A stretch of DNA of 64,000 bases from Strongylocentrotus purpuratus (taxonomy: Eukaryota; Echinodermata; Echinoidea; Camarodonta; Strongylocentrotidae). Where the stretch lies: positions 49,350,685 to 49,414,684 of the forward strand of contig NW_022145606.1 of NCBI RefSeq assembly GCF_000002235.5, given 5' to 3'. Below the pieces are notes generated by a model. That model was not told the DNA's origin and did no database searches. It worked only from the letters and a program-made list of their open reading frames with translations. This document shows, one piece after another, positions 34,537 through 47,300 of this stretch. Within the stretch, counting starts at the first letter, position 1. Each line of letters starts with the position of its first letter. Position numbers and translations under genes: made by a program.

Positions 34537-35058
34537 TAATAAGCTGTTCAAATATCTAAACTGTGTTCATGTTTATTTTCTGGTGTATAAAATTTTAAAA
34601 ACAAAAAACATAAAAACCGAATCCATGATATGATATGTGATATGTATTTAAACTTTGTTCAATTTCCTCTCAGTGTATTTGTACAGGGTTTCCCAGGAAA
34701 CAGTTTTAATACTGAGAGAGTAACCCTCTTTAAATAAAACGAATTAAAACAAAAATCATTCCATTATTAATCCGAAATGTTCAAGCATTGATGTGCTTGC
34801 AAGGCGTAAATGAAGGCTAACAATTTTATTTTGTATCGCAGAATTGAGAATTTTGTAGATTTTAAAGTTAAAGGCAAATTTTGGGCCATTAATTATCGAT
34901 TTGTTTATAAATGTTTGGCCTTGTTCCATTCACATACTCTCTCTCTCTCTCTCTCTCTCATTAATACACAACACACTGCTATCACACCTCTTTGCTTTCT
35001 GTCCCTTTCAAAGTGATTGTTTTGTTCTTTTACACCCCCTCCCCCACAACCAAACAGT

Positions 35059-35097
<39 letters not shown>

Positions 35098-36550
35098 TGA
35101 ATAAAGTAAAAATACAAATAATAACCATTGTCTTCTAACAAAAGCACTGCTAGGTTATCTAATCACTTTAACTAACACACCATCATTGAATCACATACCA
35201 TTGCCCTTTGTCATCATTTCATAATTACTAATTATGCGTTAGCGCACAATCTCATCCTTTAAATTTCTGCATAATCCATTTTTTTAAATTAAATGACAAA
35301 CAATACATTGCTCAAATACAAACTAACGTTTACACAAATTCTTCAAGCTTGAAAGTCTAATAGCTATTTTTATGCTTTAATGCAAGAAAATCGACATTGT
35401 ATAAATAATGAGCAATTTATTTAAATGGATACAAAACGAATATAATCAATGACACAAATAAAAGAACTACTCTTTAGGTGATATCTGCCACTGTGTAGTC
35501 GAGATACATTGGTGGATATTAAATGAGTGACATTTGTGGTAAGGATTGCTGTAACTAGTATTGTTGTTAATCTAAGAGTAATACACTTTGTCATGTAAGG
35601 TCATGCAGTTGTCTATACGAAGCCCCCCCCCCCCACTCCGGGGTCGGAATGACCACAGGCGTGTTACCAAAATGTCCGGTAAAGGGGTACTTTTCACGCA
35701 CCAAAGTCCGGCTCGTACATACACAAAATTGACTTTACATACCGGACTTAGGGGGTGTTTTCAAAAGGAGGGAACACGCATATGCGTACCCTTAATAGCA
35801 CTGAGTGGGGGGGGGGGGTGGCGGGATACGAAGTTAATTACTTTTTTTTCATCAGCTTTGAATTTTTTTTAAGGACATCATAAATCCGAGTTGATATATT
35901 ATTTCACTGCACTTACAATTTGGTTATTTCTTTTGTATTTGTTCTTGTGCAATTGCTAAGAATATCCAATTCAGGTATCAACAGGTAATTATCGAAACAT
36001 ATTTATGCCAACAGAAACTCTACTAAGAGTTAAAAAAATACCCTCAAATTGGTCCACTGCTGCTCAGATGAATTGCTACTTTAAAATTTCAAATTTGATA
36101 TTTTAAGATTTATCACCGAGAACAGATTTATCTATGTAATGTAAGTTTATAAATAATAACCTCCAGGACAGAATCGTAGCTTTTTAGATCAGCAACAACA
36201 CTTAGCAATATATTTCTCGAAAGTGCATGCTTAAGTTGCAGAGCTATTAAACTGAATATGGATTATCACTTCAGTTTTATTTTTCATCTGTAAATAGTTT
36301 TTTTTTTCTTCTCCACGATTCTACAATTCTAATTATAAGAATAGAATTCTTGGAAGTATCATTAATTTGTTTACTTTCTTTAAAACATTACTCGATGAAT
36401 TCTGATCAAACCAATAATCTCATACTCGTTAGTTTATCTAACATGGTTTTGGGGTTGACACTGTGGAATCGCATTTTTTTGCATAAAATGTTGAAGTTAA
36501 AGCAATGACTATCTCGTTGATTGTATACAAATAATACACAGCAGTGAGGG

Positions 36551-36675
36551 CATTAGTAAGAATTACCCACACAAGGTACCTTTGGAAAAGTCTAACACGC
36601 CCTCGGCTATCGCCTCGGGCGTGTTAGACTTTTCCAAAGGTACCGAGTGCGGGTAATATTACTAATTCCCGAACA
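36551..36675. repeat. Near-perfect 120-nt hairpin
   Basis: GGTACCTTTGGAAAAGTCTA continuing ACACGCC is followed, after a CTCGGCTATCGCCTCG loop, by its perfect inverse (27-bp stem). Outside, GGGCATTAGTAA...TTACCC pairs with GGGTAAT...TTACTAATTCCC with few mismatches, making a stem of over 50 bp. It is probably a very small fold-back MITE or a hairpin RNA template. Confidence 0.85.
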
Positions 36676-36953
36676 AAATGATGTGTATTATTTTTTTTAT
36701 AAAATTATGACGTGGATCCTTGTTATTTGATCAATCACTGTCATCTCAATCCCAAAGGCCCGAATTCACAAAGGAGGTTAAATCTAACCCATGGTTTAAA
36801 TCCTCATTTACATAAACCATGGATTAAGATAAGCGCAAATTAGGCGTACCTTGCCTTGCGCGCGTCTTATATGAAATCTCAATGGTTACGATAGCAACAA
36901 CAAGCTTGATGTGTTAATGACCGGTAATTACCATTGGGTAATGACCGGTCATA

Positions 36954-37734
36954 ATGCTACGTTTACACTATGTTCCCGGCGGCCACGGCAGCCCCGTTTG
37001 CCCGAAACGTAGTACGCCGTGGGATTTAGACCAATTTTATCTCTGGATTCAAGTTTTGTTACGTCTTGCCAAGTTTTCTCACGGTCTACCACGGTATCCG
37101 TGACGGGCCGTGGGGGGGAAGGGGATGCTGAGTCCTGGAGGCTCCAAGGCGCACTACGGTTCGGCCCGTGTTCTACCACGGATGCCAGAACGTTCCCTCC
37201 CGGCCCGTCACGTTCTGATGGGGTCCCTCACGTTTCCCACGTTCTGATCAAGGTCTGACACGTTTTTCACGTTCTGTCAAGGCTTTGTACGGATGAAACG
37301 TGGACGCAGGGCAGCTTTGGAGCACGTTTGTGCCGGCGGTATAAAAAAAAAACTCCCAAGCGATAGCAATCATGGTATTCTGAGACCTCGCGTTGTGTCA
37401 GACCGTAGTAGAACGCAACGCGCCGTAGCGTGCCGGGCGCTTAAACCGTCCCACTACGGACCACCCCCAAGTTTTGTTACGATCTATTACGGACTGTCAC
37501 GTTTTGTTACGTTCACCCCGGTTTATTACGGCCTACTAGGTTTCTCATCCGCACCGTGACTGCCGTGGCGAATTTTTTGACAGTTTAAAAATCTGACACG
37601 GTATCCACGGCAATCACGGCCTGTCACGTTTGCCCATACGGTCCCCCGCGTTGTGTCACGTCAATCCCGTTTCGTCCACGGTGGCCTGAAACGTGGTTGC
37701 CGTGGCCGCCGGGAACATAGTGTAAACGTAGCAT
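36954..37734. mobile_element. 781-bp GC-rich MITE with TA target site
   Basis: TA|ATGCTACGTTTACACTAT at the left and its exact inverse at the right; the terminal repeats continue through GTTCCCGGCGGCCACGGC for about 40 bp. The interior is GC-rich and made of CACGGT/TCACGTTC words. Noncoding. The design (TA site, AATG end, GC-rich wordy interior) parallels 19040-21041. Confidence 0.85.
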
Positions 37735-39291
37735 TACCCAAATTACGCGTTAGGCAAAATAAATGCTTTCAACCAATTATTTGAATAGGATTTACGTCAT
37801 CATTTTATAATTATTATTAACACAAAAAAACGGCTACCGTACTGCCTACTGGCCAAAAAAAAAAAAGTAGGCTAGCCTGTATCTAGGCCTAGATTCGGAA
37901 TCTAAGCCTAAATCTACAATTGTAAGCACTAGACTTATCGGCAAAACCATACAACACGATGATTCCTAAAGCCGTGGTAGACTTATTTTGTGATCAAATG
38001 CAAGAATAAACTATATTTCTTACATGTCCTAACCAAATATTCAACATCGTTAGACAAGTACAGTTAAACATGCATGAATGTAGGCTATGTGAACGGGACG
38101 GAAATGCATGAACCGGTGCAATTCGAAGAGTTAACTTAAGTTTAGCTCAGTTGGGGAATGCTTTTAGTTGATATTTATTTCAAATACCGTTCGGTTAAAT
38201 ATGAGAGGAATACCTTCCTTCTACCATTTTTTTTTTTTTTGTATCACCAGAACGGAATTTACTTACTTTTCGAGGACCTCTCTTGCAGTAGTTTAGCGAC
38301 GCAATTTTGTGGTTAATTGACCCAAAATCGACTAGCCTTGATTAATGAGCCCTTTTACATTTAACCTAAAATTTATCAAAATCAATTTTAGTTTAAATTA
38401 GATTCGATGAAACAGCTCACGAGCATCAGTTTTAAAGCCAAGAGTAATTCGGCCTTAAAAGTTGATTTTTAAAATCGAAATTAATTGTAGTGGATAAAAA
38501 ACCCTCCAGGGGAGAAAAGGGGAAAATTTGTCATTTCCCCTAGTTTGGTTTTGCTTAAGCTTCGAAAATTCACAAATTCTGAGTCGAAGAGTAAGAGCCG
38601 ACGATGGCCGGGGCGTCTATTTTTTCCCGTACGGTAGCCATCCTGTCGCTGCATTTGTTGGCTCAATAGGAACTATACGTCATGCGCTAGTCATCATTAT
38701 TCATTATACGCACGCACACAGAATCTGATGCGATAATTGATCAAATATGAGATTTCATACAAAATTTACAAATGCAAAGCTAAGTTTACTTTAAATAAGT
38801 GACATTGCGACAAAATCGGGATGCTTACCGCAAACGAATGACTACCCAGGTCATAACTTGTCCATGTTCATTGTGACAAACTGGTTCATTTAGTCCTGAA
38901 TCTGGCCGATTTAATTTTGAATTTGATCTCCACCTCACGAGTACCAACGCAAATATTCATATATTCAGATATTAATATGCATTCTAGGATGGCTACCATA
39001 CGGGGGGGGGGGGGCATACGTGCCACCTCAGATCATGGAACTTGATGTTCTTAAGACGATATATCCAAAAAGCGATGTAGAATAATTTTAAAAAGGACGG
39101 TTTGCCTTTAACGGTTCATTGCAGCTAGAGCACAAAACTTTCAGTCAAATAATTGGAAGTTACAACCACGTTTTAACCTTTGCATCCCTTTACGCATTCG
39201 TATCATTATGCTTTCTCACTGTAGACTAACTAATTAAGATCGTCTAGTAGGATTTTAATCTATTTTATACAAGATTTGAATAAGAACCTAC

Positions 39292-39809
39292 CACAGCTCT
39301 GCCATCGTCTTCACATGTCTGCAACACTCGATGAGGTAAACCAAGTCTTCCTCGTCTGTGCACTTCACTCCGATCAGATCTAGCCGCTGTAGCTTCTTGG
39401 TTTGTTCTATGATCAGAAGACCCAGTCCTCTCATCGTCTCTCTCGATACCTTCTTCTTCTTCTCTGAGAGTAATGTCGATGCTCTAAGCTCGATGTGTGT
39501 GAGCTGTTGTCCTCCGGCCCGACGAAGACCAGCCGTGATCTGAGGTATCTGTCTCTCTGCATCATCGATAGAGATTACGATATCTCTCAAGCCAGGAAGC
39601 GATGAGAGCAGACCTTCATAGCTTTGTGACGTCACTCTCACGGCTGATAGCTTTGTGACGAATGGAAGCTCAGGAGGAGATGGAGAAAAACTGAGAGAGG
39701 ACTCTGAGATGGTGAGATGGTTCAGTGAGGTGAAGGATCTTAGGGAGGACCACAATTTTTCGGTCATCTCAGTAGATAGCTGGCATTGCTTTATCTCAAG
39801 CCGAGTATT
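39292..39809 (-). CDS. NLR LRR-type exon 3
   Basis: 518 nt, acceptor TTGCAG at 39810, donor GTAGGT at 39291. The product starts NTRLEIKQCQLSTE like exon 2 and shows LRR-like LWSSLRSFTSLNHLTISESS and YEGLLSSLPGLRDIVISID. The second half (QLTHIELRAS..., KLQRLDLIGVKC) keeps regular LRR spacing better than exons 1 and 2 and differs from them. It ends with two extra bases, so a further exon must follow. Confidence 0.75.
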
Positions 39810-41345
39810 CTGCAATGAAATTTAAAACAGACAAACTTGTCACTTTTATATACATCAATTTAAATATTGAAAATAAACGTGTGGACATACAGAATCCTTA
39901 GTCAGTGAAGCTAAAATTATAAGTATCACATTCATATTCCGAGAACTAATTGAGTTCCTTCAACAACAACATATGCAACTGTTTTGCAATTCCCTTTAAT
40001 AATAAAATTCAGAGGATATCCCTTTGTTGAATATTTCAAAGTGGAATGCATGCACACCGTGTAACAAAAGTCACTCACCTGGACGTTGTTCTTTTTGTCT
40101 AGAGTACCACCTCCACTCCTACAAACAATATTTGAAAGGGAATGAGGGAAAGAATGTGATTCTTGAAAGCAAATCTTGGCGAATGATATTACATTAATAA
40201 AGAATGCAAGTGTATTCTGCATCCCCTCTTTACAGATGTAAATGAAAGCAATTAGACTAACAATAACAATAATCATAATAATCATATTTTAATAAGGAAA
40301 AATACCATGCAATCAAATTTATAGCAAATACTGACTAAAGACTGCACAACACTTTTTCTTTGTAAGGCTCTGGAGGGTCAAAGAGTGCAGCGTTTTTACT
40401 AATAAAAATGCACAAATCTACTCGCTCGGTCGCTAGCTACGCTCTCTCGCATATGATTAATGTCCTTCAAAATGTACAAGTAAATATTAAAGAAAACCCG
40501 TATTTCGATGGTATCCCGTAAGCACATTTTAGAGTGTATGTTTAGAAGAGTAAGAGTTATAGAAAGAGATCAGTGCTTAACAAAAATGAATATTCCGCTC
40601 GATCTTTTTATTAAGTATCATTGTTTAAAGAATCCCTTCCAGCCTGGTTTTACAAATATTGTCGACTAACTTCCTGTTAGGGCAGATGGTGTACATCTTT
40701 AAAAAAAAAAAAAGTATTATTAAGTCAAACTCAAGGTCCTTCATTAACATGACTAGACCTAGACTCTAGACTAGACTAGGCCCTAATTAAAGTTTATCAA
40801 AATTTACCTCGGCCTACTAAATATTTACAACCCTTTGGACTGCATACTAATTACCGACAATGTAAAAGTGAAGTGTGAAAAAAGCATATTGCTTATTTGT
40901 ATACTATAGTTTTGCTAAGGAATGTAATGTTTTAATAAAACAAAACTTCAACAAAATGTGAAAGTGTAAGGGGATAGATCTAGTCACTCCTGTCACCTTC
41001 GCCCATGTCATGCTCTAGATATATGCTCCCTCGCCCCTCGCACTTTGTCGCCCCGGTCATGAAAATAAATCGCCGCCCCTGGTTACCACTTTTTATTTAC
41101 AATTTTGATGACATTTGCTCTCAAAATAAAGATTTGCAAACCCTTGTCGGCAAGTTTATATTTTTTCAGAACGGACGCAAAAGACTGCAAAATTGGACAA
41201 TCTTTTGTCAATATTTTACTTATTTCACCTCCTATTCCATAATAAAATTTGTCTCTCGGTTATTTTAGGTTTTTCTTCCCATTAGTGATATCCCCCTTTG
41301 AAATTGTACCGATTTGTTAAGATAGCGAACTTTGGTCACACCACC

Positions 41346-41376
<31 letters not shown>

Positions 41377-44300
41377 GATCTAGTCTAAACCTAGATCTAG
41401 TAGCAATAGGTCTAGTTGGCCTAGTAGTAATAGACCTAGATCTAGTATACCTAGCCTAGACCTACCCCGAATTCAAGTACGTTAGTTGTTTAGTCTTGAC
41501 AAACAGGTCCACCAAGGCCTCTCCGACTCTGCCCCACACCCTGGACACATGCAGCCGTTGTTGGTTTTTGGTTTGGTCATCAAATAGAAGACTAAGCCCT
41601 GTCTCTCCTGACTCAATTTTGCTGTCTGTGGTGAGTGCCGTCAAGGCGTGTAGGCCTAGGCCTAGTCTGATATAAACAATAGCCGTAGACCTAGTCTGAT
41701 TCATAGGCCTGGATGCGGTGGTGATCTGAAAAGTGTTGCTCGTCTCTGCAACATCGATAGAGACATCGATATCTCTCACTCCAGGTATCGATGAGAGCAG
41801 ACCTTCATAGCTATGTGACGTCACTCTCTCGGCTGTTAGCTTTGTGACGGATGGAAGCTCCGGAGCAGATGGAGGGAAACTGAGAGAGGAGTCTGAGATG
41901 GTGATATGGTTCAGTGAGGTGAAGGATCTGAGACAGGACCACAACTTTGTGGTCACCTCTGTAGATAGCTGGCATTGCTTTATCTCAAGCCGAGTATTCT
42001 GCAATGAAATTTAACAGACAAACTTGTCACTTTTATATACATCAATTTAAATATTGAGAATAAACGTGTGGACATAGATAATCCTTTGTCAGTGAAGCTG
42101 AAATTACAAGTAACACATTTATATTCCGAGAACTAATTGAGTTTCTTCAACAACAACATATGCAACTGTTTTGCAATTCCCTTTAATAGTAAAATTCAGA
42201 GGATATCCGTTTGTTGAATATTTCAAAGTGGAATGCATGCACACCGCATAAAAAAAGTCACTCACCTGGACGTTGTTCTTTTTGTCTAGAGTACCACCTC
42301 CACTCCTACAAAGATTATTTGAAAGGGAACGAGGGAAAGAATGTGATTCTTGAAAGCAAATCTTGGGAAAGTATATTACATTGATAAAGAATGCAAGTAA
42401 ATTATGCGTACCCTCTTTACAGAGTTAAATGAAAGCAACAATACTAACAATAACAATAATGATAATAATCATATTATAATATGGTAATTATAGTAACAAA
42501 TATAATCATGACTAATAAGAACATCCATGAAATACCATTTTATTACATTGTTTGGTGTTCATACCGTCTTAAAATTAAAAAGCAACATAAACACAAAAAT
42601 CTACAGTGACAAAAGTTCGCTGATTTTTTTTTGAAAATATTAGAAAATGTGAGATTTGATCCATGATTTCCCATATTTGACACAAATTTATTAATTTCAA
42701 TTATTAGCACATGGACGGCAATTTTTTTAACTACAAATTGGTGAAACTACAAACAAATTATCGTCAAAGGATTCCGGAGATATCGCGATTTAAAATTCGA
42801 TGTCGGATTGGTGTGCGCGCTGCCACTCACGAAAAAATCATGAAAACAACGAAACCTTTACTCCGTGCACGGAGGTTTACATCTGATTTATCGAAAAATT
42901 CAATCGATCAAATGTAAGATAATTGGATAGTTTGCAAGGAAAAATATCATGCAATCAAATTTATACCAAATACTGACTAAAGACTTCACAACACTTTTTC
43001 TTTGTAAGGCTCTGGAGGGCCAACGAGTGCAGCGTTTTGACTAATAAAAATGCAAAAATATACTCGCTCGGTCGATAGCTACGCTAGCGCTCCCTCGCGT
43101 ATTATTAATGTCCTTCAAAATGTACAAGTAAATATTGTAGAAAACCCTTATTTCGATGGTATCACGTGAGCACATTTTACAGTGTATGTTTAGAAGAGTA
43201 AGAGTTATAAAAAGAGATCAGTGCTAAAAAAAAAGAATATTCCGCTCGCTCTTTTTATTAAGTTTCATTGTTTAAAGAGTCCCTTCCAGCCTGGTTTTAC
43301 AAATATTGTCGACTGACTTCCTGTTAGGGCAAATGGTGTACATCTTTCAAAAAAAAAAAGTACTATTAAGTCAAACTCAAGGTCCTTCATTTACATGACT
43401 AGACCTAGACTCTAGACTAGACTAGGCCCTAATTAAAGTTTACCAAAATTTACCTCGGCCTATTAAATATTTACAACCCTTTGGACTGCATACTTATTAC
43501 CGACAATGTAAAAGTGAAGTGTGAAAAAGCACATTGCTTATTTGTATACTATAGTTTTGCTAAGGAATGTAATGTTTTAATAAAACAAAACTTCAAAACA
43601 AATTGAAAGTGTAAGGGGATAGATCTAGTCACTCCTGTCACCTTCGCCCATGTCATGCTCTAGATATATGCTCCCTCGCCCCTCGCACTTTGTCGCCCCG
43701 GTCATGAAAATAAATCGCCGCCCCTGGTTACCACTTTTTATTTGCAATTTTGATGACATTTGCTCTCAAAATAAAGATTTGCAAACCCTTGTCGGCAAGT
43801 TCATATTTTTCAGAACGGACGAAAAAGACTGCAAAATTGGACAATCTTTTGTCAATATTTTACTAATATCACCTCCTATTCCATAAAAAAAATTCGTGTC
43901 TCGGTAATTTTAGGTTTCTCTTCCCATTAGTGATATCAAACTTTCGAAATTGTACCGATTTGTTGAGATAGCGAACTTTGGTCACACCACCATGTATATA
44001 TGAATACAGATCTAGACCTAGATCTAGTAGTAATAGGTATAGTAGGCCTAGTAATAAAAGACCTAGATCTAGTATCCCTAGCCTAGACCTACCTCGAATT
44101 CAGGTACGTTAGTTGTTTAGTCTTGACAAGCAGGTCCACCAATGTTTCTTCGTCTCTGCCCCTCACCCCTGACACATGCAGCCGTTGTTGCTTTTTGGTT
44201 TGGTCTTCAAATAGAAGGCTTAGCCCTCCAATTGTCTCTCCTGACTCGGTTTTCCTGTCTGTGGTGAGTGCTTTCAAGGCGTGTAGTCTGATATGAACAA

Positions 44301-47300
44301 AGAACTGTTCATCCATAGCCATAGTCTGATTCATAGGCCTGGATGCGGTGGTGATCTGAAAAGTGTTGCTCGTCTCTGCAACATCGATAGAGACATCGAT
44401 ATCTCTCACTCCAGGTATCGATGGGAGCACTCCTTCGTAGCTTTGTGACGTCACTATCTCGGCTGATAGGTTTGTGACTGATATAAGCACCGGAAGAAAT
44501 GGAGGGAAACTGAGAGACGAGTCTGAGATGACGAGAGTATCTAACATCGAAAAGTCTTTGAGGCAGGACCATAGTCCACTCGTCACGTCGGTAGTTAGAG
44601 TAGACCCCTCGAACTTTACTGTCCTAACCTGGTGTTCAGACAGAGAGAGAGAGAAACAAGGTGAGGGGGAGGGGGTAAAGAGAAAAAGAGATATAGACAA
44701 TATTTAATAGTCAAAACATCGATAAGTTGATGAAGATTTCTATTTCAGCTCTAGTCCATAATCTGGCCGGTTCTTATATTTCATCTCTATAATATTCTCC
44801 GCTCTTATTTGCAGCGCGTAGAGGAAGGTCGCGATGATGGATATTATCTTCAATTGAATAGGCCAGATTCTGAACTATCTAATGTCTTGTTTTGGTGGTA
44901 ATCATTACAGCAAACGAGCCTACGGTCTGATCTTATCTGATAAATGTATTCGCTAAAGACTAGTAATGGAAGCTTCCTTCTCTACTTCTTTACATACATA
45001 AGTTATAGATGTATTTTCTTCCATGTTAAATATAGCGATTCTTTGTTTTACATAGGCTACTTGCTTTTATTGCCTGAATCACATGATTTTCCCTATGTAA
45101 ATATGCCCTAGGACCTAGTATATTTTTTGTTTGCATTATTTTTCTCGTTTCTGGAATGCAGTACCTTGATCAAGGCCGTAATTGGGCAAAGATAGAATAA
45201 TTATGATAATGAATCATACGTCTTGATAATTTTATCTTGCATCATTATTTTATATGAAGATGCCGTCAATTGTAATCAATAATCTATTAAAACAATCTTA
45301 CCCCTTTGACTTTTAATTATAGCGAAGGGATGAAAACTTAATCAATCTGTATGAGATTATTATTATTGTAAACACATTTTGTAAAATGAAAATGTGCATA
45401 CCTGACGTTTAAGTTGCTTTGGAAGATTTTGCATCCCAACGACGGTGTAGACAGTCGGTGACTTCAGAACAATACTCTCTGCATTTACACATCTTTGAAC
45501 CAACGAAGACACATCTTGTTGAGTACCCTTGGTCTCTGATGAACAGTCTAGGAGAATTCGATATCGTTCGCTCTCATCCAAAAATCGGTTGGAAAGGAGC
45601 GTCTCCATTATTCGTATGCAAAGGCCGTTATCTGTGCCAGCAGCAAATCGGATGAGATTCTCATAGTCACCGATGTTTGCTTTGATGTTTCGCAGCAGTC
45701 TGTCCAACTTAGAAATCTTCAGTCGTAACATACATGTATATTTCTTTGTTTTAGCAGCAAGGTATTTCCCAGCCGAGTGTTCCTGAACGAGTTTGTGATA
45801 AAACTCAATGGTCGTGGATGTGGTATTGTGAGATCGTGGGAGCATTGTCGTTGGAATCGTCGTCTTGGATAATATCCCAAGCTCACATGCCCTATCAAGG
45901 ATAGCGGGGACTCTTCGGAAATCATGGGGCGTGAAGACTAGTTTTTTAGAGTCGTCGATTAGACCAGCTAGAGCAACCTCACCCAGCTTACGAATTATTT
46001 CGATAAGTTCTTCTTCTGCTATGTTGTATGTTGATGTTGCTCGGGCATTGGCATGGTGCATCAGAAAAACATTCACGCTGTCTAATAATTCTGTTTGAGT
46101 TGCAGTTTCAGTGTCCAAACGCTCCTCGCTCCATAAGTGACAGACCATGAGACAAAATAAAGGCGTTTTAACAAGTTCATTAATCAGTGGTTGGTCATCA
46201 AGGTAAACCTTCAGACCATGTCCACGACAAGGATTCGAAGTCGAAGCAAAGAACTTGTCGATGTACTCACGTGAGCTCTCTTGCGAGAATCCTTCGATCC
46301 ACATCTTTGTGTATACTCTAGGAAGTTCCGCTTGATTGAAGAAGTTCTCTAGGTGAGGGCGTGTTGTTACAAGGACTCTACACTCTGGAAATTCCTCCCA
46401 GCGGATGACACTGACAATGTTGCTCCCTAAGCTCCGGTTTGAAGAAGAAATACCAGCATACTCATCTAGCCCGTCTAGTATGATGTGACAGATTCCCTGA
46501 TTCTCTCTAATGAAACTTTCCAAACCCTCTGGTGTGAGATCATTAACATCACTCAAAAGCTGGGATTTGATAGCTTCTCCGATCGATGTGAGCTGACTTG
46601 TGTTTCGGAATTTCACAACAAACAGAAGTGGCAGTAGTTCTAATTCTGATCCCTTTTCCCTGTGAACCCAGTCGTAAGCCATCTTAGCGACAGCCGTGGT
46701 CTTTCCTCTTCCAGCGGGGGCCGAAATGAGGATTCGAGCTGGCAGTTCTCCGTTTACTTTCGTTGAAAATATTTCAGCAACAGAACCCTGGAGTATTTCC
46801 TTCTTTTTCGTGTCTTGTCCACGAGCGTCCTTCTGCACCATCGTGACAACCGTGTGCATATCTTTGAACTCAGCATAATCAGTTTGATCCCACGGTTTCA
46901 TTTGAATTTTGCACAATTGATTTCGGTACTTATTCTCCAACTTTTCGCGACATCGCTGCACAGTCAATGATGCCGAGATCTTCTTACTGTAGATATCTGG
47001 AATGATATAATCATATATAAAACCGAATATGTTATTATACTCCCATGCTCTATCAACCCCTTCGCAATTTTGTTTAAGATTCTCGTTGAAACTCCGACGA
47101 TTTGCCTCTTTTCCATGAAGCAAAGGCCTAGAAACGCACTCAACGCTGCTGTTATCTTTGATTCGACTATATAGATCAGTCATGAAAACTTTCTCTAAAT
47201 CGATATTGAAAATCATGGATTTATTTTCTCCTTTATTTAAAGATCTTTTTCAAACAACAATTAGAGGGCAGAGGTAAACGCGGTGAAGGATTGTGAAATA

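Larger units (their letters stand above)
33186..39291. other. No gene recognised apart from one candidate exon
   Basis: AT-rich DNA downstream of the last recognisable NLR exon. It holds a GC-rich word segment at 33960-34345, a TA microsatellite at 34494-34532, TAA repeats at 35060-35093, a poly(C)...poly(G) fold-back at about 35624-35820, a strong hairpin at 36551-36675, a MITE at 36954-37734 and a poly(G) tract near 39003. It may include downstream introns or 3' exons of the NLR gene. Confidence 0.5.
39292..44092 (-). repeat. Tandem duplication of an intron + microexon + LRR-exon cassette
   Basis: Blocks 41466-44092 (2.63 kb) and 39292-41465 (2.17 kb) correspond through intron, microexon and exon. 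Intron blocks such as 43620-43900 and 40975-41260 are nearly identical, so the duplication is recent. The first block has about 450 bp extra at 42480-42930. Exon 1 (44093-44628) is a third, older homologue. Confidence 0.85.

Noticed and set aside
36551-36675. A bacterial-type terminator
   Set aside because: Eukaryotic context, no following T-run, and a stem far longer than a terminator.
41005-43886. Paired plus-strand frames at 41005-41268 and 43650-43886
   Set aside because: They are duplicated only because their introns were duplicated; no domain, and differences are not codon-biased.
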